Positions 49,701 to 61,401 of a stretch of 64,000 nt of DNA are shown in pieces. The stretch spans positions 51,785,701 to 51,849,700 of the forward strand of contig OY292275.1 of the NCBI GenBank assembly GCA_958496175.1, in the 5' to 3' direction. The stretch's first letter is position 1, and every line of letters starts with the position of its first letter. The DNA comes from Sisyra terminalis. Taxonomy: Eukaryota; Arthropoda; Insecta; Neuroptera; Sisyridae. Under the pieces are notes generated by a model. The model worked only from the letters and a program-made list of their open reading frames with translations, had not been told where the DNA came from and did not search any database. Position numbers and translations under genes: made by a program.

Positions 49701-52700
49701 TCAAATTCAGAACTACCTTATTTTACTTATCTAATCTTTAGCACATTTTCTGTTGCATTTAATTTTATTTTAAATTTTTGAGAGCAAAATATAAGAGGCA
49801 TTTTAATCAGAGAAAACAGTAAAACTTCATAAAACGTGATTATATGGCTTTCTGAATTAATTTTCAAACCAAGCACTTTGTTGCTAACTGCAATAAGTCT
49901 TATAAAACCCAATAGTTAAATGAAATATACAAAATTAAAGAAAAGTCAATGTTTTTTCACCAAATTTCAAGAAGTTTTTTAACATCTTTCGTGGAGTCTA
50001 AATAAATATTTTGACATATGTAACAAGTAAATAATGGAAACTTTTTCAAAACGATTAGATATAAAAATTACCTTGACTTTCAAATGTAATATTTACCTAA
50101 AGCCCCTTATTTTGTATTCAATTAAAGAGATTAAGTGAAGTGGGATAATTTTTTTCCATACAAGTTCAACGCTTTTTAAGCATCCTGAAATACACCAAAA
50201 TAATGTGTCTACTAAAAAATCGTATGAAGATATTGGGGATGTGAACATTCCTTACAGAAAATATTGCCCTTTTGTTCATACCTCATTTAATAAAAGTTAA
50301 TAAATATCATTGATAAAAAGCCGATACGGTTGGTTGGGAAAACACTATTTTATAATTTAATCGATTAGGCAAATCAAAAATTCATGAAAATAACTAGAAA
50401 AACACAATAAAATGTATTTTTGAATGACTACAATGGTATGTTTTTAATTGTTTTAAAAGCACTTCAACGATGAAAACAATAATTTTCTAAAATTAGTATC
50501 AGGGTTACTCCAATGTTTACTTTTATTGTGAAGGTAAATGTTGCGTTATTTCCTTCTTAAGGAAAGAAAAATGCTGAAATTCCTTCAATGGCATTTTCGT
50601 GTTACTATGCAATGCATTTTTTTAATCAAAAAATTAAGAAGAGAATTGTGTTTCGTTTTTTGTTATTTTTATACTTTTATTGCACTCCTTTGGTTTTTAT
50701 TGATCTAACGATTACATTGTATTTTTATATTTGGATTATATTTGCTATATATTTTTTTGGTAGAATAAATTTTTTCCTCGTTCATCTGTCATACTCCATA
50801 AATTATAGTATTTTAACTGCATTTTTTTAAAAACTCTATTTGACTAATGAAAAAGCTTTTTGTATTTGTTGGGATTAAAAATTTAACTAAGTTATGAAAA
50901 AAGGTACACAAAGTTTGTCACCTCTTAACAATTGTGAAAATTGACAAAATTAAAAAAAAAAAAAACAAAATTTAATTTTTGACCACAAAATATAATAAAA
51001 TTTACTTTGTAAATCAAAAAATATATTAGCAATCGTTTTGAACTCTTTGTAGTATATTTATTTAAATACAAAAATATAAAGTATGGATTTATGGTTTTAT
51101 TGTTTATGCAATTCAATTTAAAGGTGAATAATGCTTTTATACTGGATGTTAAATCGGATATTATATGTAAAATAATTTTCATTTATAAAATGCTTTTAAA
51201 TTTTTATATCCGTTTCATAATTTGGTGACTAACAAATCAAAGAGCACTTAAATTAAAAACCATGTCATTGTCAACAAACGTTGGGAATGAAGAAAGGGGT
51301 GATATTTTTGTCACGTTTGGTACAAAGAGTTAATTAATTAAACTACAGATACATCAACAGTAAAATTATATCGTTTATCACAAAATTCATAAATAATTTA
51401 ATGCTTGATTTATGAAAATATTTTTAACTGAAATGGAATCAAGTCTTGTTTAATAATATTAATTATTTTTTTTTTTTAAATTTACATATAACATAAAATT
51501 AATAATACAAAGCGAGATAATTTGCACTTGAATTGAATATAATGAATAATGAACTATAAAACGAAACATTAATATTTTAACGTTGACAAATCCTTGTCTA
51601 AGATTTAGAAATTTCAGCAAAAGTAAGTGGATGAGAAAAGTGTGAAAAGATAACTAATATTAAATGTCAACTTTTCTATAACAAACTGTTGAAATGACAA
51701 TCATTTTTGAAGTTAGTTGCATTATTAAATTTTAGGATATTCTTTTAATTCATTTTTCATATAAAATACAGCTTAGACGGAAAAAAATGTATAATGCGTA
51801 AAAAATGAATTATTTTCGTACATGTTTGGATGAAATATTTAAAATTCAATTTAAAAAAAAAATGCCATCGTATTATTTTCATTAGAGATTGAAAATTTAT
51901 TTTCTAGCAAACTCTCTTTTAAAACAAAAACCGTCATCACTTCGAACATTCTTCATTATTTTTTCAATACAAGTTTCATTTGTAAAAAGAAACGAATTTT
52001 AAATTTTGGTTTCATAATTTAAATATTTTTTTTTTCAATTTTGTATTTTAAAATTTTATTCAATTTTTCCAACATATAAAAATGGCATTTTGCTTTTTTT
52101 ACCTGTATTATAAAATGCATACTTTTCAATAGCTTAAATCATATCAATCCATATCAATAAGTTAAAATTTTTAATATATACTAGAATGTTAGTAATAATA
52201 TCAGTAATATATAATATCTACCAATATATAGTAATATTTAATTTTCTTACCAAAGTGAAATACACATATATTTTTATGCTACTAAACACCTATTATAATG
52301 ATGATTTCCGCAATCATTCGTCGCAAATAGTAATCTATAAAGTTTGCATCCGACTTTAGCAAAATAAAGCCTTAAACATATTTTTCGAATGACTTTATTG
52401 TACTTGATTGTATGTAGTGGCAAATTTAGGTCCAAAGCTCCAGGTCTCATTCGATATACCACCCTTATTACGCAAGATAGATATCAAGTTAAAACATTTA
52501 ATTTTTAATTAAATAAGAAGACAGTTCAGGTTTTTTAAGTTCGGTTTTTTAATTTAATATTTTTATTATTCAATTAGCTACGTTTCGTTACTTATCGTAA
52601 CTTCATCAGGCTTCTTGATTCACAAAAATAAAATATTACATGTAATGTGTAAGGGTAGAGTGTATAATTTTTTAATTTTTATTTATTTATTGAATTTAAA

Positions 52701-55256
52701 TTTAAATTTTTTATTTTTGTGAATCAAGGTCTTTTATTAATTAATTTTATTATTATATATTTAATATTTTATAATAATATCTCTTAAAATATTTGTCATA
52801 TTTTGAAATTTCGAGTTAGTTATTATTATTTAATTACAAATATTTTATATTATCTATATTATATGTATATTATTATAGTTTTGAAATTTATGTATGATTG
52901 ACATATTTTGTAATTGTTTTAATTTTTTATAGAAGCCTGATGAAGTTACGATAAGTAACGAAACGTAGCTAATTGAACAATAAAAATATTAAATAAAAAA
53001 ACCGATCTTAAAAAACCTGAATTGTCTTCTTATTTAAAAAAATAAAAGCTGAGACCTGAATTTAACATCTGGTATTTATTTTAATAAAACCTCTTTAGAC
53101 TTAGGCATATACTTTTAAATATAAACTTAAATATTACTTATTAATTGAATTAAATTTTCAAAGATTAATGTAACTTACAGTTGTCCAACTACCACTAACA
53201 GCAATAATTTCTTTTTTGCTTTGATTCATGCAAAAACATCGATTATATCATCGCAATCGATTTCTTGCACTAATTGAAATTCAATAGGGAATAACGTAGG
53301 GTCATTAAGTTTATCTTGGCCGTTAGTAACTTTACACTCTTTGCAGGATGCAAAGAAATGTGCAAAGCAATGGAATCATTAGGATACCTGCACTACGCGA
53401 AGATTCTGTAATGCATTATATTCTATATATATTGTGCAAACGGATATCTTAAATATTTTCTAATCAGTCTTATAGTAGATAATATCGAATACATTCATTT
53501 ACTAAGATCTTTTCTAAATCGTCAGATTTTTTTTAGATAATTGCGACGTATTTCCACTATCACGGTTTATATAGTACCTTAAATGTTCCGACAAAAAAAT
53601 GTTAAAAGTAATAAGGTCTACAATGCCGAAGAAATTACCATTATGGGATAGTGGGATTCACCAATTTGTTCTTAATATCGCCGAAATAGTAGTCCTCTTA
53701 TTGCCAGTGACTACGCAAATGAAAAACGTAATGTGATAATGGATCTTATCTAGAATTTCTACGTTGTTAAAATCAATAATTCTAGTAATGTGATAAACTG
53801 AAAAGTTTTATAAATATTTTTTTTAAATACTGAAGATTTTCAAACGATCAAAACTCTTTTTTGAATTTGAATTTCCATACATTTTTTTGCCTGTAAATTG
53901 TTGGCTTTCCAAAATTTTTTCATAGTTAACAACTTTGGTTCTGTTGTTTCTGTTTGTTCTATTGAATAGACAAGAATAGGTACACTGTACAGCGGATATA
54001 TAAAAAGAAGAACGTTGGTTCATATATTACGTGCACATTAGTAAAGGGAAGCTTTACTCAATCCTAAATACTCAAGTGGAAACAGTATAAACTACCAGCT
54101 ACATTAGTCTTACATTAGCGGAAAATCTAAATTTGGCATTTGTTCGGAGATTATTTACCCTTTTAGATTATAAATAATGAAATTTGAAAAGAAAAATCAA
54201 ATTTAAAAATGTTTATAGTCCATGTTACGATGGATTTTTTAAAGGAATACATTTGTGAACCGCGCTAAGCAATTTCTTTTATTTTGGAATTCCCCAATTT
54301 ATACCTTAAAAATATATGATGTCAATTTATTTGAAAAACGATAATATTTATTTAATTTGTAATATTTATTTATTTAATTTATAATGATTAAGCTGTGATT
54401 TATTTTTAGCTATGCAAGATCGTATGGAATCCTTAATTACAAGCTCCACAAATATGACGAAACAAATTACGGTCAAAATAAGGGAAATCGAAGGAAGTAT
54501 AGATTTCAACTGTGAAAATGAAACAACGCAAAACCGAATTAAGCTAGTACAATATTTAACAACTCGAAAAATGCTGGAAGAAGTAACAAACGACCATACT
54601 CAATTCTTAGAAAAATATAGAGAAAAACAAATTAGTTTAGTGAAACAACAGGCGAAACTAAGTGAGATTCATTTGTAATTTAAGGCCTCAGGAATATTTA
54701 ATATATTTTGTTATTTTTAGCAAAACATGACTTAACAGCAGAGGAATTAGAGGCATGTATTGATAATGAGTTTTCAATTTTCACCGACAACGTAAGAACT
54801 AAATCTGCTAAGACAGCGACATGTTTATTTATATTAAGTGTATAGTTAATTGCAGATACCATGGAAGCGAAACAAGCTCTAACAGATCTAAAAACACGAC
54901 ACAAAGAATTGATAAGAATCGAGAATTCCCTACGGGAATTGCGAGATGCCTTTAATGAGTTGGGGAAAATGGTTTACAATCAGCAAGGGTTGATTGATCG
55001 CATTGAATATTATTCAAATCAAGCGTCGAATTATGTGGATAATGGCACGGAACAATTACTCGATGCCAAAACAAAGAAACGTAAACGAAAAAAGGTAAGC
55101 TTTTATAAAGTACTCTCGTGATTAAATTTAACAAATATCTATCAGATTTAAGATCAATTTATTTTTATTTGATTTTTTTTTCAGAGAATGTTTAAATTGA
55201 TGGCGTTTGGAACTGTGTCACTTATAGTTATATTAGTAATATTAGTTGCATTTTAG
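46789..55256 (+). CDS. Syx4: Plasma-membrane syntaxin (Qa-SNARE), Syx4-like, 7 exons
   Basis: Coding exons: 46789-46827, 46896-46979, 47045-47138, 54410-54661, 54721-54791, 54846-55094, 55185-55256. They splice in frame at GT-AG borders to 286 codons, the usual syntaxin length (about 290). Residues 1-41 hold an RDRFQEL start and an acidic stretch. About 42-157 form the N-terminal three-helix region. From about 181 comes the SNARE helix (AKQALTDLKTRHKEL, then LRELRDAF and QQGLIDRIEY), with the ionic-layer glutamine at 226. A lysine/arginine linker (257-264) and a hydrophobic anchor (about 267-286) end the protein. By family knowledge it would pair with SNAP-25- and synaptobrevin-type partners to fuse vesicles with the plasma membrane. 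Insect Syx1A is far more conserved than this. The DNLIADT and YVDNG wording fits syntaxin 4 better, so the symbol is by elimination. The CAG acceptor at 54855 would shift frame; TATAG at 54845 keeps it. Confidence 0.88.
47425..48280 (-). pseudogene. Mariner-superfamily transposase relic in syntaxin intron 3
   Basis: On the minus strand, about 48060-47830 translates as FNNEALFWFNDFINKYHCC, then IWGEKSAYSP, then after a disturbed stretch VEDVIGSYFFGSGYGIAV and NSERYR. This corresponds to the DEAHFHLNGYVNKQN...RIWG...GVIGPYFFE...VNGERYR block of a transposase type common in insect genomes (a Tc1/mariner-related DDE enzyme). Stops and frameshifts abound. One end may be at about 47427, where GGATGATCAAATAAGAGTGA resembles the terminal sequence of such elements. 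It is antisense to the host gene and non-functional. Confidence 0.65.
48550..49650 (-). pseudogene. LINE reverse-transcriptase relic in syntaxin intron 3
   Basis: On the minus strand, about 49540-49440 gives YQIRAMLNLYFNNRIIVSID followed by a thin RKITRIINK region. About 49420-49360 resembles the GVRQGC...LCDLY block in broken form. About 49285-49230 reads YADKLLLLADTEDDLKRHM, the catalytic YADD...LLADT motif with the second aspartate changed to lysine. Downstream there are only scattered fragments to about 48550. Wording is closer to RTE/R4-like LINEs than to the Jockey-type copies elsewhere in the window; I hold that loosely. It is inactive and antisense to the syntaxin gene. Confidence 0.7.
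49651..52512 (+). other. Syntaxin intron 3, no other feature seen
   Basis: AT-rich intronic DNA with no exon-like segment. The minus-strand 62-codon frame at 52274-52462 has a less skewed composition (RPGALDLNLPLH) but no start context, splice partner or homology that I recognise. Confidence 0.5.
52513..53035. mobile_element. Fold-back element, family A (copy 4, expanded centre)
   Basis: The edges are AATAAGAAGACAGTTCAGG and the complementary AATTGTCTTCTTATTT. Both arms keep the hairpin motif: minus strand 52577-52610 and plus strand 52936-52969 (CCTGATGA, A, stem GTTAC, loop GATAA, stem GTAAC style, GAAACGTAGC). The centre is longer than in the other copies because of an extra AT-rich stretch at about 52740-52930 inserted just before the right motif. 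It lies in syntaxin intron 3. Confidence 0.8.
53036..54409 (+). other. End of syntaxin intron 3
   Basis: No recognisable exon. The segment at about 53170-53420 is less AT-rich than its surroundings but has stops in all frames read. The intron ends with TTTATTTTTAG before exon 4. Confidence 0.5.
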
Positions 55257-55342
55257 TTTAAAGAATTGACTGTAATTTTTATTAGACAAATCCAAGAAGC
55301 GGATGTTCCTTACTTGTATAAGAATTTAATCGTTGAATGAAC

Positions 55343-55348
55343 AATAAA
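55343..55348 (+). terminator. Poly(A) signal of the syntaxin gene
   Basis: AATAAA lies 87 bases after the TAG stop, followed by A/T-rich sequence with TTGTAATTGTT downstream. It is the nearest canonical signal, giving a short 3' untranslated region of roughly 110 bases. Confidence 0.6.
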
Positions 55349-55560
55349 TATAAAAACATGATATTATTGTAATTGTTAAAATTTGGTATACAAACATCAA
55401 TCAATGTTAATTAATTCATGTATTGATGCAAGTATATAGAAGCCAAATTGGTTAAAATACAAAAATTAAGAACACTCTACTTGTAAACACATAATCAAGA
55501 CTCAAGTACTTTTCTGAGTTATAAACTTAACATAACACAATCTTATATAAATAAATTAAA

Positions 55561-55800
55561 TTAATGGATAATAATATATGTCTTATGACTCAATTTCTTT
55601 ATTACAACGCGTTTCATTAATTTTGGCTGTCATCATCGGGTAATCAATTACCTGATTTTTTTTTTTTTTTTATTAATGATTATCTGATGATGACAGCCAA
55701 AAACTGTTGAAACGCGTCGTAATAAAGAAGAAATTGAGTCATAAGGCATATATTATTGTTCATTAATTTATTAATTGTGACTCGGAAATAAATAAAATAC
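55561..55800. mobile_element. Fold-back element, family C (short copy)
   Basis: Left arm about 55561-55650, right arm about 55668-55770. Both arms carry the motif: minus strand 55605-55640 and plus strand 55683-55720 (CTGATGA, T, stem GACAG, loop, CTGTT, GAAACGCGTCG). It shares both edge sequences with 11920-12800. The loop is a T-run. It begins about 300 bp past the syntaxin stop codon. Confidence 0.8.
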
Positions 55801-55870
55801 TTATCAATGTTAAACTTGTAAAAATATGTTACTTTCTTTGATTATTACAAAAATGCACGTAGTTATATGT

Positions 55871-57432
55871 ATAGCTAGCTGATCCCCGCGACTTCGTCTG
55901 CGTAACGTAGGTGTAGAACATACCTTGATAATTAAATTTGAAATTTCGATTGTTTATTAGACGTTATGCCGTACAAACTTTGCCACCATTTTAGAGGAGG
56001 AATTATCAAAAAACCCTTTCTTAATATATATCTGCATCGTATAAGAAAAACACTTTCCAAATTTCATCGAGACAAATATGCATTTATATTGGAAAATACA
56101 ATGTAAAACGAAAAAAATTATGACCTTTATTTTGATTATCATGACTAAAAAGCAATTCGATATCGCACATTTTGACGTTGTACATACAAAATTGTTGGAA
56201 ATAGATAGAAAGCGTGGAAGGAAATTCGAATATTTTATTTATTTCCAATAACAATAATTGATTTTCAAATTTTTCTAAATACCGAAGAAAAGTTGGTTTG
56301 GAAGATTTTATTTTTTGATTCATAGTGAAATATATGTCAAAAAATTGCTCCCTTAATGTTAAATAATTGCTCCAGGTCACAATCATTGGTTCATAAAAAT
56401 TGGATTTTAAAAAAGTTTTATTGTTGAAAAACAAACAAAAATTAAGTACCTACTACCTAAACTTTCATACCAATTAAGTGAAATGACGTTATTTAAAATG
56501 CTGTACCTAAAATGATATAACAAAAACAGAAACTTTTTATTAATTAATTATTTATTTATTAATTACACTTATTAAATTCAAAATTTCGATTGTTGATTAA
56601 CTTAACATTTTCTCATACAAACTTAGTCACCCCTTTTACTCTTTTAGGGTAGGAATTTTTCAAAAAAAAAAAATCTTATCAGATGAAACCTACTTCTAAA
56701 AAGGAATACATTGAAATATTAAAATTTCATCAGATAGAGGGGATATATAAATTCAGGATTTTATGTATGCACGGTTTTAAAAACGTATTTACTTTAAGTT
56801 TTATTACTATTATTATTATTACTACTACTACTAGTAACTCTAAGGATCTATTTACAACAATTTTGTAAAAAAATAAAATAAAAATAAAAGTTCACTGTAA
56901 GATTCGAACCCACGTCCCTATTATTAGGAGCATCAGAATGACCGATACGTAAGCAATTACGCTACTTACGTCAACTATGTGTCTATGATATATAAATGTT
57001 TATATTTCAAAGAGGCAAATTTTTAAACTTTAAATTAAATTTACTGTGCTTTTTATCAGTTCAACTAAACATATTTTTACAGCTTATTTTCTAACTTTTA
57101 ATTACCTTTCCAATGATATATAACTCATTTGTCTAAAGTAAAAATTTCTGTTTTCATCCCTAGGGAATACCTTCCCTTAATATTTTTTTGGAACGATAAG
57201 TAGCCTATAGTCTGTGGGAAATTGTGTTGTATCTTAATACCAAATTTCATTAAATTCGGTTGTTCCGTTCTTTAGTTAAATCGGGACACACAGACAGACA
57301 GACAGACAGACAAAAAGTTTAAAAATGTTAAATTTGGATTAAGGGCCTCATGAAACAAACATTTACCCTAAAATTGGTTTCAAAATCGAAATGTACAGAC
57401 AGACGTAAGAATTTTATATATTAGTATAGATT
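55871..57432 (+). mobile_element. RTE/SINE-like composite repeat
   Basis: The head CTAGCTGATCCCCGCGACTT and the tail (CCAAATTTCATTAAATTCGG, TTCTTTAGTTAAATCGGGAC, then a CAGA microsatellite at 57291-57311 and a second GACAGACG near 57397) are well-known terminal sequences of abundant arthropod repeats. The block AAATTTCGATTGTT...ACAAACTT occurs twice (about 55938-55990 and 56580-56632), so the element is internally duplicated or two copies are fused. No RT frame remains. I am not certain whether the parent is an RTE-type LINE or another class. Confidence 0.55.
56890..56978 (-). repeat. tRNA-like sequence, SINE-type
   Basis: On the minus strand, TAGCGTAATTGCTTACG (about 56964-56948) resembles an A box and GTGGGTTCGAATC (about 56914-56902) is a near-perfect B box. 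The T-stem GTGGG/CTTAC pairs with wobbles. The acceptor and anticodon arms pair poorly and the spacing is long, so this is a tRNA-derived promoter region and not a working tRNA. It sits inside the composite repeat. Confidence 0.5.
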
Positions 57433-57549
57433 AGTTCAAGGAGAAAAAATAATTCGATAGAATATATTTTCAACTAATAAAATCGTATAATAAATATAAA
57501 AGTTTACTCCAGAATGGGCAACAAAACATAATCTGGTACAGTTATAGCT

Positions 57550-59030
57550 TTAGTGCAGAACAAGTTGGGTCATTTCTTTTCAAATAATTGTTAAATGGTT
57601 TAGGAGCATAAGTATGGTTAATCAGCCCGAAAAAATATTAATTTACTCAAAAAATATGTAGGTTTAAATAAAATACTAAGATCTTGGAAGTTTAAAATCT
57701 CTATTCAAACTTTTTTAAGATTAATGATTGATTAAAAATCTTATATTGAAACAAATTTATGTATAATACACAAAATCGTGTTAGACCATTTATAACTGAA
57801 GAATGACTGGACCGATTTTCATGATCTATGGTTTGTTGGAGTCGTCTAATCCTTGGATAACAGAAAAACTATTGGGATATATGGAAAATTATAAATAAAT
57901 TGCGTTTTTAAATAACTTAGGTTTGACATATTTTGCAATTATTTGCTTACGTCTCGCATACTTATACATTATTTATAATCATTGATACCTGTGGTTTGCG
58001 AAAAACGTTTAGTAACAGTTTGAATTTAACTTTTAACGTTTGAATTGATTAAAATAACAATAGAACTTCAAGAGACGCAAAATATATTAAACTACACCAA
58101 ATGTGTTGGGAAATATCTATTTTCGTCCAAAATCTCATGAATAAATGAGATTTTATAAATTTTTGTATGCATAAGGGTATTAATATGTTCGATGTTCTGA
58201 TAGGTATGAATCTAAATATGTAATATAAAATGTATATTAAAAAACGCACTTATTTTATTATAATCAAGCATAAGTATATGTATTTAAGTTTATCCATATT
58301 GACAATTGAAAATGTGGCAATATTACCGATATCAAATAATTTTCGCAATTCAATTTTAGATGGTAGGAAGTTCCCCAAGTCCTCTAGTTTTAAGATGATT
58401 AAGGAGCTAATAATGCCTTCAGTTTTCATTTCTGGATTTTTAAAGACTTTTTGAGAGGCTACTACTTAGTAAAAAAAGAATAACAACCTCCACGTTTTAC
58501 GTTAATTGCTCTTGAACATGAATACGTAGGTAAATATACACAAAAAAAGAAAATGTTTTTAAATATATCAATAAGTCTTTTATACTGTTTTTCTTAATAT
58601 TTCTTAAAAATATGGCACCAGAAAAGTATTCAAATTAATTTTTATTTGACTAATTCAAAACACCAGTAATTGCATTTTTTTTAACAATTTTTGTTAAAAA
58701 AACAATATATTGCTACACTTAATAGTAATAGTAGTATTAATTAATTATTTTACTAAACTTTTATTTAAATGAAATGTTGTTTCCAACAACAAAATCTGAA
58801 TTTTAAAGTTTTCTGCACGTCACTGCCAGTTCGTTTCATTGCATATACGTATTTTATTATGTATATATCCAACTCATGGGGAGTGGCTTGGTTAAATTTT
58901 CAAAATTTCAATAATTAAAACAAATGAACACCTATAAATTTTACAATCTCATTGGCTAATAGCCCCATGCTTTGAAGGTGCTATCATTAACTCGTATGAA
59001 CTATTTGTACTAACTAGACGCTTATCGTTT
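57550..59030 (+). repeat. Dispersed repeats R3, R2 and R1 in series
   Basis: About 57595-57730 matches 41270-41420 (R3). About 57780-58400 matches 23615-23880 plus 24950-25230 (R2), here without the interrupting LINE. About 58876-58990 matches 41740-41850 and the reverse of 13490-13615 (R1). No coding frame. The 74-codon frame at 58230-58454 lies in R2 and has no support. Confidence 0.6.
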
Positions 59031-59804
59031 ACAATCTATTATATAAAGATATTATGCTTACGAAAAAATACTTTCTTGAAATATTTAAGCAAAAAAAAAT
59101 ATAGGAATAACAATACGAAATGAATGTTAATAAGCATGAAAATATTTTCTTTTTTTTTTTTGTAGGTTGTTTGTATACTATGTACATTGCGGGTACATAT
59201 TATACACAAATTCGGGTCAATAATGATCAACTAAACAAGGCAGTGGTTGTATTTTTTTTCTCTATAGATAAAGCTTTATAAATACGAAATAAAACAAACA
59301 TAATATAAAAAATATATAAAACTTAAATAATAATTTTTTTTTTTGCAGAATCCATAGAGCTTCATATATGGATGTTCATTTTTTATAAACTTGCCATTAT
59401 TAACCCCTAAATTATATTAAAATGTAATATAAAACTTTTATTCAATTCTTGTTTTTTACCATGTTATTTTTTTTAATCAGGAAAAATAATTGAGATAGAG
59501 ATCTGATATTGATAAGATCTTATTTTATTAGTACCCACATATCTTAAGGGCCATTGAAATATCGTTCTGGGGCTGATGTACCATATTTATAGCCTTAGGT
59601 TCTTTGTATTTTTTTAAACACACGAACAGCATAATTGTATTTATAAATCACTAGTAGGTAAAACAACAATAAATAGTTTGAAAATTAATTAAACGTTAAA
59701 TAATATCTTACTTTATATAATAATGATATGTTGGTTTGTATACGATTCAAAAAGAGGTATAGTAATTTGCATCGAAACTTAATTGAAAATTGTATATCTT
59801 GAAG
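59031..59804. other. Intergenic DNA, nothing recognised
   Basis: AT-rich with long A and T runs, no gene. Confidence 0.45.
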
Positions 59805-59950
59805 GTAAGTTATAAAAGGTACAGCGACGGATGCTGCGGGTTGCTATGGTAGTTTTAAAGATTCAAGAACATATTTTTTAATTCAAGTAATTTATTTAAA
59901 GCCATTTCATATAAATTGGCAGGACAACGTCTCCTGGGCTCAGCTAGCTT
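59805..59950 (-). repeat. Fragment of the RTE/SINE-like repeat head
   Basis: On the minus strand the sequence from about 59950 reads AAGCTAGCTGAGCCCAGGAG then ACGTTGTCCTGCC, a variant of the head at 55871. The rest of this fragment (about 59805-59910) is AT-rich and truncated, and no tail was found. Confidence 0.55.
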
Positions 59951-61336
59951 ACTATTAAAAATAAATTGCTATAGTACTGTTTTCTTTGGACAGGTTAAGA
60001 AATTCTAAACTTCTTCCTTATTAATTGAGACTTTTATTTTTTATTCTATGACATTAAAAATAAATCCAATGAGTTGGAATTTCTTCTAATTATCAAATCT
60101 TTAATCACTCTTTCTTTTCAAATTATTTTCATCACTTTTACGTCAATGATTCGATCTGTTCACCTAAATTTATCTAACTCTACATTCTAAAGCGCTTAAG
60201 TTGCTACAAAGTATATTTTATTTTCATATCCTTGTTTTCGATCCAAATATTGTTTTAATTTAAGTATAATAACAATTTTTTTTTTGAAATATTATAATAG
60301 TTTCAATTTGGTTAATTTATAATATTTCACTTTCCTGTGTTTATATCCATTCCGTAAAAATTAAATATTTTTTTTCATTTTAACTCCTAAAGATTGTAAG
60401 TTAAATCAATTGCAAAGAAAATTGAGCATAATTACAAATTAAATATTTAATTATAAAAAAAAATGTGTGTATCTACTCCTCTATTCGTTTTGTTCTATTA
60501 TCTGTTGATAAAATGGATATTGGTATGCTTTAAAAATTTCTTGTAATTAATGTTTCAGCTTTAAGTTATTCACTTACTTTTCGGCAACTTTTCTTGTAAA
60601 ATTATGAAAGTTAAGCTTCATTTATCTACAGTTTCGATAAAGTTTTCAGCACATGTTTAAAGTTCTTTAATGGATTTAAGGAATTTTTAGCATTGCTCTT
60701 ATTCACGAATCTTATGAGAAGTTTTTCAAACAACGGATGTTATTTTTGAGCACTGATATTTTAATCATAAGACAGTTTAAGGTTTAAACAATGTATGAAA
60801 AGTTTAATTGAAAAGTTGTATTTTATTTGCATACACACAAAAATATAAAATATTACAAAAAATATATTCTAAAGTTTTCTATATTATCTATAGTATAAAC
60901 TTTTTAGAGTTTCACACATTAAAACAAGTATTATTTACTCTTTTCTATTATATTTTTTTTCCTTTCCAAAAAAAAATATTTCAATTTGAGTTTTCCATAT
61001 TCTAGAGTTTTCATACCTACTTTTGAAAAATGTATATTTTTTTGAAGACTCAAAAATTCTCTTTGATTTCAGCTACTATAAGAGTTCTAAAAATAAAAAG
61101 CTTTTATTTTTAAGCTCTTGTTTTTCAAGTATTATAAAACTTGAACCCTATTCATTATTATTTTTTACTCAGAATATAAAAAATATTGTTTTACCTTTGA
61201 CAACTTTCGCGTTTTGTCCCTTAAAAGGGATGATTTCTTTGTGCATCTTGTTCCCGTATAATTTGGTGACCTGAAAAAAAAATTAGCAGAAATCAATATT
61301 TATTTGACAAATGCAAAACTATGTTATAGTTAAAGC
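59951..61336. other. Intergenic DNA, nothing recognised
   Basis: AT-rich. Frames at 60808-61005 and 61023-61274 are Phe/Ile/Tyr/Lys-rich and have no recognisable domain. Confidence 0.45.
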
Positions 61337-61401
61337 TTACTGGTGGCTCAGTGGTTAAGATAGCTGCTCTGAAACCGATAGGTATTGGGTTGGAAATTCG
61401 T
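61337..61401 (+). repeat. tRNA-derived SINE head
   Basis: GGTGGCTCAGTGGTTAAGAT (from about 61342) is an excellent tRNA-type A box, and GGGTTGGAAATTCG (about 61387-61400) is a damaged B box. The wording GATAGGTATTGGGTT between them is typical of insect SINE heads. The changed B box argues against a functional tRNA. A 3' body was not identified. Confidence 0.5.

Noticed and set aside
52274..52462. 62-codon minus-strand frame with fairly balanced composition
   Set aside because: It lies inside the syntaxin intron with no splice partner, homology or start context.
56897..56969. Functional tRNA gene on the minus strand
   Set aside because: The B box is good, but the acceptor and anticodon arms do not pair properly and it sits in a SINE-like repeat.
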